Assembly: GCA_044348665.1 (NCBI GenBank)
Contig: JBIKSI010000103.1
Span: 1-13,249 of the forward strand
DNA length: 13,249 nt
Origin: M2408 sp044348665
GTDB taxonomy: Bacteria > Bacteroidota > Bacteroidia > Flavobacteriales_D > Crocinitomicaceae
Direction of reading: 5' to 3'
Position 1 is the first letter of the stretch; the number at the start of each line of letters is the position of its first letter. Shown piece by piece: positions 6,650 to 13,249 of the stretch. Made by a program: the position numbers and the translations under genes. A model generated the notes under the pieces. That model searched no databases, had not been told where the DNA came from, and saw only the letters and a program-made list of their open reading frames with translations.

Positions 6650-6719
6650 TTAAACCCTATTACGAATGAAAGCTGTAAATGTTACTAAAATCATTACATT
6701 TATCTCCCGTAATCGAGTG

Positions 6720-6751
6720 CAAAGGTACGACGAAAAAAACTTGTTTTCCAA
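6720..6751 (-). promoter_or_regulatory. Promoter of rpoD
   Basis: On the - strand a TTG (6749-6751), a 21-base spacer and TACCTTTG (6720-6727) match the Bacteroidota consensus TTG-N19-21-TAnnTTTG. Transcription should begin near 6713. Confidence 0.75.
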
Positions 6752-6763
6752 ATATTTTTTTCA

Positions 6764-6793
6764 TTTTTGTAAAGTTTTTTCTCTTTACAAAAA
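6764..6793. promoter_or_regulatory. Perfect 11-bp inverted repeat just upstream of the rpoD promoter
   Basis: TTTTTGTAAAG (6764-6774) and CTTTACAAAAA (6783-6793) are exact reverse complements across eight bases. The repeat begins 13 bases upstream of the -33 TTG, a position suited to an activator or repressor site. No gene is transcribed toward it that would need a terminator here. A protein-binding role is inferred. Confidence 0.5.
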
Positions 6794-6987
6794 CCGTACC
6801 TTTTTTACATTCATTATTGTTGAGTGATGATTGAAATAATTGAACGGGAATTTTTAGTCTTGTGAATTTGTTTCCATTTTTTTTTGCAATCTTGATTCCG
6901 ACTTACTTCATTTCGACAGCCTCAATATAGCATGACATTCTCAGCACAAGTCTTTGAATTTAAAAGATGTTTATCAAGCACTTCAAA
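6794..6987. other. Non-coding stretch with no recognised feature
   Basis: This is the middle of the 519-base gap between rpoD and the degQ-like gene. I see no convincing reading frame, hairpin or promoter in it. It joins the inverted repeat upstream of rpoD on one side and the degenerate GAGTGAA repeat on the other. Confidence 0.5.
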
Positions 6988-7096
6988 ACTAATAACTCCT
7001 AATTACTAACTAAAAACTCCTAACTTCTAACTCTCCATTCTTCACTCTCCATTTTTAACTCTCCACTCTTCACTCTCCACTTTTCACTCTTCACTC
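6988..7096 (-). repeat. Degenerate GAGTGAA / GAGTGGA / GAGTTAG repeat tract
   Basis: Read on the - strand, this tract is a chain of seven-base units such as GAGTGAA, GAGTGGA and GAGTTAG. They are separated by short A-rich pieces and decay toward AATTAG and AGTTATT at the far end. It begins eight T residues after the stop of the degQ-like gene and is in the same orientation. The units agree best near the gene and worst far from it. No protein or stable RNA fold is evident. It occupies the place where a terminator would be expected. Confidence 0.8.
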
Positions 7097-7104
7097 AAAA
7101 AAAA

Positions 7105-8580
7105 TCAAAGTCCTATCCCAATAAAATCCCTTTTCCCACTCTTTGTCAAGTATTCTACCAAAACTCCTTTGCCTGATACGGATAATTTATTGGTTAACTC
7201 CTCCACATTGTCGACTGGATCGTGATCTATTTTAGTGATTACCATTCCTTCTTCAAAACCAATGGATTTAAGTTTTCCAGCGTTTAGGGTTTTAATTTTA
7301 ACACCGTTAGTAACGTTTAATTCCTTTTTTTCTTTTTCAGTTAGTGCAACAAAAGTTGCTCCCAATGCGCTATTTTTAGAAATTTCGCTTTTACTTAATA
7401 ATTTTGTTTCTCCTTCACTATTTCTCAAAACAATGTCAACAATTTCCTCGTTTCCTTTTTTGTTTCGAATGGTTACAGTCACTTTGTCTCCAGGACGACG
7501 TTTTCCAATTTCCTCTTGAAGATTAGCCACCGAATTGATTTCTTTGGAGCCAATTTTCAAAATTACATCGCCATCTTTTAAGCCAGCACCATCTGCTCCA
7601 CCATCTTCAACAACTTTTGAAACAAAAACGCCTTTCAAATTTGGAAGATCATTTTTTTCCTTTATTTCTTGGTTGATATCTGCTATTTGTACACCTAAAA
7701 ATCCACGTTGAACGATTCCATAATCGATCAAGTCACGCATTACCTTTTGCATTAAGTTTACTGGAATGGCAAAAGAATATCCTGCGTAACTTCCTGTTTG
7801 TGATGCGATTGCAGTGTTGATTCCAACCAATTCTCCTTTTGTATTTACCAATGCTCCCCCGCTATTTCCTGGGTTCACCGCTGCATCTGTTTGGATAAAT
7901 GATTCAATAGGAACGGTGTTATTTGAAGTTCGATCGCTCAATAAATTGATATTTCTTGCTTTTGCACTTACAATTCCTGCGGTAACTGTCGAAGTTAAGT
8001 TAAACGGATTCCCAACTGCTAGAACCCATTCTCCAACTCTTAAATCATCGGAATTCCCTAAAGAAATCGGATTTAGATTTTTTGCTTCAATCTTAAGAAC
8101 GGCCAAATCCGTTGATGGATCGGAGCCAACAATTGTTGCAGTATATTTTGAATTATCATTTAATATAACTTCAATCTCATTTGCTTCATTGATAACGTGA
8201 TTATTTGTTACAATGTAACCTTCAGAGGAAACAATAACTCCTGATCCTGAGCCGCTTCCATATTGTTTAAATTCTCGATTTCCTGTTCCTGGACCATAGA
8301 AAAATTCGTAAAATGGATCTCTTTGAACAGTAGTTCTAACGGTTTTAGTTGTGACGTGTACCACCGAATTAATTGAACTTTCTGAGGCATCGACAAAATT
8401 TTCAGTCATGGCTGGATTAAAAGCGGGCATGTTTACCATTTTGGCAAAGTTTTTTCTGTTTCCATCAATGACTTCATCTGATAAGGAAGTGCTAGACATA
8501 TTTCCTACAAAAAGATAGGCTCCTAAAGGAATTAATCCACCGACAATTCCCAATACTAAAGTTTTAATTTGTGTGTTCAT
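7105..8580 (-). CDS. degQ: Do/DegQ-family periplasmic serine protease
   Basis: HtrA-type proteases degrade or refold damaged envelope proteins. This one has 491 residues. A single hydrophobic segment (7-27) targets it to the periplasm as a signal or anchor; no lipobox is seen. The trypsin-like domain has all three catalytic residues: His128 in TNNHVI, Asp158 in STDLAVLKI, and Ser240 in NPGNSGGALV, with the oxyanion loop intact. A Gly/Ser run (GSGSGSG, 108-114) precedes the first strand. The first PDZ domain covers about 290-385 (GFLGVQIADI to VDIVL). The second, about 400-491, is less typical but keeps the strand and helix pattern (VKIKTLNAGKLKSIGFEEG). The length and two PDZ domains match DegP/DegQ rather than one-PDZ DegS; the choice of symbol between the two is not firm. 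It is divergent from parE across 203 bases and ends in a repeat tract rather than a clear terminator. Confidence 0.95.
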   Translation of the reverse strand: MNTQIKTLVLGIVGGLIPLGAYLFVGNMSSTSLSDEVIDGNRKNFAKMVNMPAFNPAMTENFVDASESSINSVVHVTTKTVRTTVQRDPFYEFFYGPGTGNREFKQYGSGSGSGVIVSSEGYIVTNNHVINEANEIEVILNDNSKYTATIVGSDPSTDLAVLKIEAKNLNPISLGNSDDLRVGEWVLAVGNPFNLTSTVTAGIVSAKARNINLLSDRTSNNTVPIESFIQTDAAVNPGNSGGALVNTKGELVGINTAIASQTGSYAGYSFAIPVNLMQKVMRDLIDYGIVQRGFLGVQIADINQEIKEKNDLPNLKGVFVSKVVEDGGADGAGLKDGDVILKIGSKEINSVANLQEEIGKRRPGDKVTVTIRNKKGNEEIVDIVLRNSEGETKLLSKSEISKNSALGATFVALTEKEKKELNVTNGVKIKTLNAGKLKSIGFEEGMVITKIDHDPVDNVEELTNKLSVSGKGVLVEYLTKSGKRDFIGIGL

Positions 8581-8643
8581 AGCTTTTAATTGTAAATTTT
8601 ATGCAATGATAACGTGTTCTGTTGAAATAGTTAAAAAAATATC

Positions 8644-8693
8644 TGTTAAGGAATGTTAAGCTGATTTTTAAAAAATGTTAAAATGTTTTTAAC
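8644..8693. promoter_or_regulatory. Phased TGTTAA direct repeats between degQ and parE
   Basis: On the + strand TGTTAA occurs at 8644-8649, 8654-8659 and 8676-8681, with a looser TGTTTTTAA at 8684-8692. The exact copies start 10 and 22 bases apart, about one and two helical turns, so they face the same side of the DNA. They lie 64-101 bases upstream of the degQ-like start codon and end 46 bases before the first exact copy could meet the parE -33 element. A control site for the protease gene is an inference; no clear TAnnTTTG element for that gene was found. Confidence 0.45.
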
Positions 8694-8726
8694 TTTTCTT
8701 AGTTCATAATTAGATGAATAGCTAGG

Positions 8727-8756
8727 TTGCCTTGCTCTTTTTTCTATTTATTTTTG
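8727..8756 (+). promoter_or_regulatory. Promoter of parE-parC
   Basis: TTG (8727-8729), a 19-base spacer and TATTTTTG (8749-8756) match the Bacteroidota promoter consensus exactly. Transcription should start near 8762, leaving a short A-rich leader of about 20 bases before the ATG at 8784. Confidence 0.8.
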
Positions 8757-8783
8757 TAAGTTATCCAAAAGAAATAGAAATAA

Positions 8784-10673
8784 ATGGCAGAAAATCAATA
8801 TACGGAAGACAATATTCGCTCCCTCGATTGGAAAGAACATATTCGTTTACGTCCTGGTATGTATATCGGGAAATTGGGTGATGGTGCAACTGCCGACGAT
8901 GGAATTTATATTTTAGTAAAAGAAGTTGTAGATAATTGCATCGATGAATTTGTGATGGGGAATGGTAGAAAAGTCGACATTAAAATTAAAGATGGAAAGG
9001 TTTCAGTGCGCGATTTTGGTCGTGGAATTCCTCTAGGAAAAGTAGTTGAAGTCGTTTCAAAAATGAATACTGGTGGGAAATACGATTCTAAAGCCTTCAA
9101 GAAATCTGTTGGTTTGAATGGAGTCGGAACGAAGGCTGTAAATGCTTTGAGTTCTCATTTTATGGTTTATTCTGTTCGTGATGGCGAAAAAAAGGAAGCT
9201 GCTTTCATGCGTGGAGAACTTGTTTCAGAAGAAAAAGTATCTAAAACGGATGAGGCAAATGGTACCTATGTAGAATTTTATCCAGACGAACAAATATTTA
9301 AAAAATTCAATTTCAAAATTCCATACATTGTTAAAATGATTTGGAATTATTGCTACTTAAATAGAGGACTTTCCATACATTTTAACGGTGAACGTTATCA
9401 ATCAAAAGATGGATTAAAAGATTTGTTGGAAAACAACATGGATGGCGATCCTTTGTACCCAATTATTCATTTGGAAGGCGATGACATTGAGGTTGCTTTT
9501 ACCCACGGAAAAACCTACGGTGAAGATTATTATTCCTTCGTAAATGGTCAGCACACGACACAAGGCGGAACACATCAAAGTGCTTTCCGTGAGTCAGTTG
9601 CGAAGATAATCAGAGATTTTTATAATAAAAATTACGAAGCAGCTGATATTCGTCAATCAATCGTTGCCGCTATCGCTGTAAAAGTAGTTGAACCGGTATT
9701 TGAGTCGCAAACAAAAACCAAACTTGGTTCGCAAGAAATTGAACCTGGAGGACAGTCCATGCGTTCATTCATCAATGACTTTTTAAAAGAGAAATTAGAT
9801 AATTATTTGCACCGAAATCCTCAGGTTGCAGAGACCATAGAGAAGAAAATTAAACAATCTGAACGAGAACGTAAAGAGTTGTCGGGCATCCGAAAATTAG
9901 CACGAGATCGTTCCAAAAAAGCGAACCTTCACAACAAAAAATTAAGAGATTGTCGTATTCACCTTACGGACTTAAAAGATGAACGTCGTGAAGAGACTAC
10001 TTTGTTCATAACGGAGGGTGATTCTGCGAGTGGATCTATCACAAAATCACGTGATGTAAATACGCAGGCCGTATTTAGTTTACGAGGTAAACCTTTGAAT
10101 TGTTATGGTATGACAAAAAAGGTTGTTTATGAAAACGAAGAGTTTAATTTAGTCCAGGCAGCACTTGATATTGAGGATGATATGGATAATTTGCGTTACA
10201 ATAATATTGTGATTGCAACGGATGCCGATGTCGATGGAATGCACATTCGATTGCTACTTTTGACATTTTTCTTGCAATTTTTTCCTGATTTAGTCAAAAG
10301 AAATCATGTTTATGTACTTCAAACGCCATTGTTTAGAGTTCGTAATAAAAAGAAAACAATTTACTGTTATTCTGAGGATGAACGAAGAAATGCTATCTCA
10401 GAATTAGGTAAAAATCCAGAAATTACACGATTCAAAGGATTGGGTGAGATTTCTCCAGATGAGTTCAAACATTTCATTGGGGCAGACATTCGACTTGAAC
10501 CAGTATTGTTGTCTAAAGAAGCCTCTATTGATTCAATTTTATCTTACTTTATGGGCAAAAATACACCTGAAAGACAAGATTTTATTATCGACAACTTGAG
10601 AGTTGAAAAAGATTTACAAGAGGAGATTGCCAAGGAACAAGATGATGTTGATCCACTTGATAGTTTTTCCTGA
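8784..10673 (+). CDS. parE: DNA topoisomerase IV subunit B (ATPase subunit)
   Basis: ParE supplies ATP-driven strand passage and half of the cleavage core of topoisomerase IV, which unlinks replicated chromosomes. The 629 residues are typical of the short ParE/GyrB forms. The GHKL ATPase domain has EVVDNCIDE (47-55, catalytic Glu and Mg-binding Asn), RDFGRGIP (76-83) and the lid GLNGVGTKAVNAL (110-122). The transducer domain has TTQGGTHQSAF (258-268), and a Lys-rich QTKTKLG loop follows at 309-315. The TOPRIM domain has EGDSASGS (411-418) and DADVDGMHIR (480-489), whose acids hold the catalytic metals, and FKGLGEISPDEF (550-561) completes the core. RGKPLNCYG (434-442), together with the parC gene directly downstream, favours ParE over GyrB. 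No insertion or loss is seen. It has its own promoter and is probably co-transcribed with parC. Confidence 0.95.
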   Translation: MAENQYTEDNIRSLDWKEHIRLRPGMYIGKLGDGATADDGIYILVKEVVDNCIDEFVMGNGRKVDIKIKDGKVSVRDFGRGIPLGKVVEVVSKMNTGGKYDSKAFKKSVGLNGVGTKAVNALSSHFMVYSVRDGEKKEAAFMRGELVSEEKVSKTDEANGTYVEFYPDEQIFKKFNFKIPYIVKMIWNYCYLNRGLSIHFNGERYQSKDGLKDLLENNMDGDPLYPIIHLEGDDIEVAFTHGKTYGEDYYSFVNGQHTTQGGTHQSAFRESVAKIIRDFYNKNYEAADIRQSIVAAIAVKVVEPVFESQTKTKLGSQEIEPGGQSMRSFINDFLKEKLDNYLHRNPQVAETIEKKIKQSERERKELSGIRKLARDRSKKANLHNKKLRDCRIHLTDLKDERREETTLFITEGDSASGSITKSRDVNTQAVFSLRGKPLNCYGMTKKVVYENEEFNLVQAALDIEDDMDNLRYNNIVIATDADVDGMHIRLLLLTFFLQFFPDLVKRNHVYVLQTPLFRVRNKKKTIYCYSEDERRNAISELGKNPEITRFKGLGEISPDEFKHFIGADIRLEPVLLSKEASIDSILSYFMGKNTPERQDFIIDNLRVEKDLQEEIAKEQDDVDPLDSFS

Positions 10674-10713
10674 AAATTATTCAAAAAGTAATAATTTGAT
10701 TCAGAATAATTTT
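10673..10713. other. Perfect 10-bp inverted repeat in the parE-parC spacer
   Basis: AAAATTATTC (10673-10682) and GAATAATTTT (10704-10713) are exact reverse complements across 21 bases. The first arm overlaps the last base of the parE stop codon. The stem is AT-rich, the loop is large and no long T tract follows, so full termination is unlikely. It may tune the ratio of parE to parC message or protect a processed end. The rest of the 76-base spacer has no clear promoter. Confidence 0.45.
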
Positions 10714-10749
10714 AAATAAGAACAACGAGATAACGCATAGTAATACAAT

Positions 10750-13249
10750 ATGGCTGAAGACGAAATAGAAGATTTTCCAGAAAATAATGAGGAACAAAAT
10801 GACCCAAATTCGAGTCCTTTTGAAAAATCGCATGTGGACGACAAAATTATTCCTTTAAATGGATTGTATGAGAATTGGTTCTTGGATTATGCCTCTTATG
10901 TAATTCTTGAAAGGGCAGTTCCCGCCTTGTTTGACGGCTTAAAACCTGTTCAAAGAAGGATTTTACATTCTATGAAGGAACTGGATGATGGACGTTACAA
11001 TAAAGTAGCAAATATCATCGGAAACACCATGAAATATCACCCACATGGGGATGCTTCTATTGGTGATGCTTTGGTTGCTCTTGGTCAAAAAGAATTGTTA
11101 ATTGATTGTCAAGGAAACTGGGGGAATACCTTAACTGGGGATGGAGCAGCTGCTCCACGTTATATTGAAGCTCGAATTTCAAAATTTGCTGCACATGTGG
11201 TTTTTAATCCTAAAACTACAAATTGGCTTTCCAGTTACGATGGCAGAAATAAAGAACCTGAACAATTACCTATTAAATTCCCTCTACTTTTAGCTCAAGG
11301 AGCGGAAGGGATTGCCGTTGGTTTAGCATGTAAAATTTTGCCGCATAATTTTAATGAATTAATTGAGCAGAGCATAAACCATTTACGAGGTAAAAAAGTT
11401 GAATTATTTCCTGACTTTTTGCATGGCGGAATGGCTGATTTTTCAAACTACAACGATGGTTTGAGAGGCGGGAAGGTAAGAGTAAGGGCAAAAATCAAAA
11501 AAATAGACAACAAGACGCTCGTAATTCACGAAATTCCATTTGGAACAACGACAACTTCCTTAATTGAGTCTGTTATCAAAGCGAATGATAAAGGAAAAAT
11601 TAAAGTTAAAAAAATTGAAGATAATACTTCTGCAGAAGTTGAAATAATTATCCATTTAGTACCTGGAATTTCTCCAGACAAAACAATTGATGCACTCTAT
11701 GCATTCACAGACTGTGAAGTGTCAATTTCTCCAAACTCCTCGATCATTGATGTGGATAAACCACGTTTTTTAGGTGTAACAGAGATTCTTAAAATAAATA
11801 CAAATAATACGCTTCAACTTCTCAAGTGGGAACTAGAAATTCGTTTAAATGAATTGATGCAACAGTGGCATTTCTCAACGCTTGAAAAGATTTTCATTCA
11901 GGAAGAAATGTACATCGATTTTAAGTTGTACAGCGATAAAGAAAGTTTATATAAGTACATGTACAAACGTTTTGAGAAGTTTAAACACCTTTTCAGACGA
12001 GAAATCACTGATGAAGATTTACACAAATTAACGGAAATTAAAATGATTCGTATTACAAGATACGATAGTGATAAGGCTGATGATTTGATCGTGAAATTGG
12101 AAGCAGAAATGGAAGAAGTGAAGGCTAAATTAGAAAATTTGGTCGACTATGCCATTGAATATTTCAAGGACATTAAAAAACGTTTCGGAGAAGGAAAAGA
12201 AAGACGTACCGAAATAAAAATATTCGACAATATTACTGCTACAAAAGTAATTATTGCAAACCGTAAATTATACGTGGATACCGAAGAAGGTTTCATCGGT
12301 TGGGGATTGAAAAAGAATGAAGCAGTAAATGATTGTTCTGAAATCGATGACATCATAATTTTCTTTGATACAGGAAAAATGATGGTAACGAAGGTGGCAG
12401 ACAAAAAATTTGTTGGAAAAGGTATTATTCATGCAGATGTTTGGAAAAAAGGAGATACGCGAACCATTTACCACGTTATGTATCAAGATGGTATTGGCGG
12501 TCCAACCATGATGAAGCGTTTTTTTGTAAACAGCATCACAAGAGATACGGAATATGACCTTACACGAAGTACAAAAGGTTCCAAATTGCTCTATTTTTCC
12601 GTGCATCCAAATGGAGAAAAAGAAATCGTGACGGTATTATTAAGACCTAGGCCACATTTAAAACGTTTGCGTTTTGATATCGATTTCGGTGAAATGTTAA
12701 TTAAGAGTAGAACTTCTGCTGGAAATCGTGTAACGAAGGAAATTGTTCAAAAAATTGTACAAAAAGAGGTGGGAGGTTCTACACTTGCAGCTCGAAAAAT
12801 TTGGTACGATACCATTGTTGGTCGTTTGAATGACGAAGGAAGAGGCAAATTTTTGGGATCATTTAAAGGTTCTGATAAAATTTTAACCTTGTATAAAAAT
12901 GGAGAATATCGACTTTCTCATTTTGATTTAGCAACTCATTTTGATGAAGACATGGTTCATATTGAGAAATGGAATCAAGATCGCCCAATTTCAACTGTTT
13001 ATTTCGATGCAGAAAAAGATTTACATTTTGTTAAACGTTTTGTGTGCGAAATCACAACGGATAAGCGAGTTTCATTTATTTCTGAAGCAGAAGGTTCTTA
13101 TATGGATTTGGTTTCAACTTCCTATCGACCAGAAGCAAAAATTGTTTACAATAAACTCTTAAAAGAAACGAAAAACTTACCTGATAATATTGTAAATTTA
13201 GCTGATTTGATTGAGGTGAAAGGAATGAAAGCCCAAGGAAATCAGATGA
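10750..13249 (+). CDS. parC: DNA topoisomerase IV subunit A, 3' end beyond the window
   Basis: ParC is the DNA-cutting subunit of topoisomerase IV. The frame is open from the ATG at 10750 to the right edge, giving 833 codons without a stop; the gene end lies outside. The first 35 residues are acidic and poorly conserved. The winged-helix domain has LKPVQRRILHSM (64-75), YHPHGDASIGDALV (96-109) and QGNWGN (121-126), leading to the catalytic Arg137-Tyr138 in AAPRYIEARIS, where Tyr138 forms the covalent bond with DNA. The tower and coiled-coil gate follow to about residue 480. The rest reads as beta-pinwheel blades, for example KLYVDTEEGFIGWG. The GyrA-box (QRRGGKG) is not seen in the part present, which supports ParC over GyrA. 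At the quinolone-contact positions the motif reads Ala102-Ser103 where E. coli GyrA has Ser83-Ala84, while the acidic residue (Asp106) is kept. It follows parE by 76 bases. Confidence 0.95.
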   Translation, partial: MAEDEIEDFPENNEEQNDPNSSPFEKSHVDDKIIPLNGLYENWFLDYASYVILERAVPALFDGLKPVQRRILHSMKELDDGRYNKVANIIGNTMKYHPHGDASIGDALVALGQKELLIDCQGNWGNTLTGDGAAAPRYIEARISKFAAHVVFNPKTTNWLSSYDGRNKEPEQLPIKFPLLLAQGAEGIAVGLACKILPHNFNELIEQSINHLRGKKVELFPDFLHGGMADFSNYNDGLRGGKVRVRAKIKKIDNKTLVIHEIPFGTTTTSLIESVIKANDKGKIKVKKIEDNTSAEVEIIIHLVPGISPDKTIDALYAFTDCEVSISPNSSIIDVDKPRFLGVTEILKINTNNTLQLLKWELEIRLNELMQQWHFSTLEKIFIQEEMYIDFKLYSDKESLYKYMYKRFEKFKHLFRREITDEDLHKLTEIKMIRITRYDSDKADDLIVKLEAEMEEVKAKLENLVDYAIEYFKDIKKRFGEGKERRTEIKIFDNITATKVIIANRKLYVDTEEGFIGWGLKKNEAVNDCSEIDDIIIFFDTGKMMVTKVADKKFVGKGIIHADVWKKGDTRTIYHVMYQDGIGGPTMMKRFFVNSITRDTEYDLTRSTKGSKLLYFSVHPNGEKEIVTVLLRPRPHLKRLRFDIDFGEMLIKSRTSAGNRVTKEIVQKIVQKEVGGSTLAARKIWYDTIVGRLNDEGRGKFLGSFKGSDKILTLYKNGEYRLSHFDLATHFDEDMVHIEKWNQDRPISTVYFDAEKDLHFVKRFVCEITTDKRVSFISEAEGSYMDLVSTSYRPEAKIVYNKLLKETKNLPDNIVNLADLIEVKGMKAQGNQM

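Noticed and set aside
6666..6827. A 53-codon + strand frame in the gap upstream of rpoD.
   Set aside because: It covers the rpoD promoter and the palindrome, has low-complexity Phe/Lys-rich content and no recognisable domain.
7814..8200. A 128-codon + strand frame opposite the degQ-like gene.
   Set aside because: It mirrors the protease domain coding strand and shows no independent features.
12147..12606. Two open frames on the - strand opposite parC.
   Set aside because: They are shadows of the strongly conserved parC reading frame and have no domain or start signal of their own.

Overview
The window looks like chromosomal DNA from a member of the Bacteroidota, most likely order Flavobacteriales. 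The clues are an AT-rich sequence, a short primary sigma factor without region 1.1, a GAPDH with an N-terminal extension, A-rich leaders without Shine-Dalgarno sites, and promoters of the Bacteroidota form TTG-N19-21-TAnnTTTG. The family is not resolved. I see no transposase, integrase, CRISPR array, tRNA or rRNA. The content is mostly core housekeeping genes, and I found no convincing new multi-gene system. The points of interest are regulatory DNA, repeats and some unusual residues.

Left part (1-4190). A + strand reading frame resembling the end of a STAS-like protein runs into the window without a visible start and has an in-frame stop at 83-85. It converges on ruvC (-; Holliday junction resolvase). 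Sixteen bases beyond the ruvC start, and divergent from it, lies a two-gene + strand unit: an LPG-synthase/flippase-like membrane protein and a membrane-anchored family 2 glycosyltransferase, overlapping by ATGA. Together they suggest lipid-linked or cell-envelope glycan work. Converging from the right is a - strand pair with no gap between the genes: a class I methyltransferase and a small five-helix membrane protein of unknown role. A cluster of three hairpins (4066-4166) separates them from the next unit.

Middle part (4191-8580, all -). Here lie an N-terminally extended glyceraldehyde-3-phosphate dehydrogenase, the primary sigma factor rpoD, and a Do/DegQ-type periplasmic protease. gap and rpoD each end in a clear intrinsic terminator, so they look like separate transcription units. 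The 519-base gap upstream of rpoD holds a good promoter, a leader hairpin, an 11-bp inverted repeat and a long degenerate GAGTGAA-type repeat.

Right part (8581-13249, +). A divergent control region with phased TGTTAA repeats and an exact Bacteroidota promoter leads into parE and then parC, the two subunits of topoisomerase IV. parC runs off the right edge. The pair would act at the replication fork and in chromosome decatenation.
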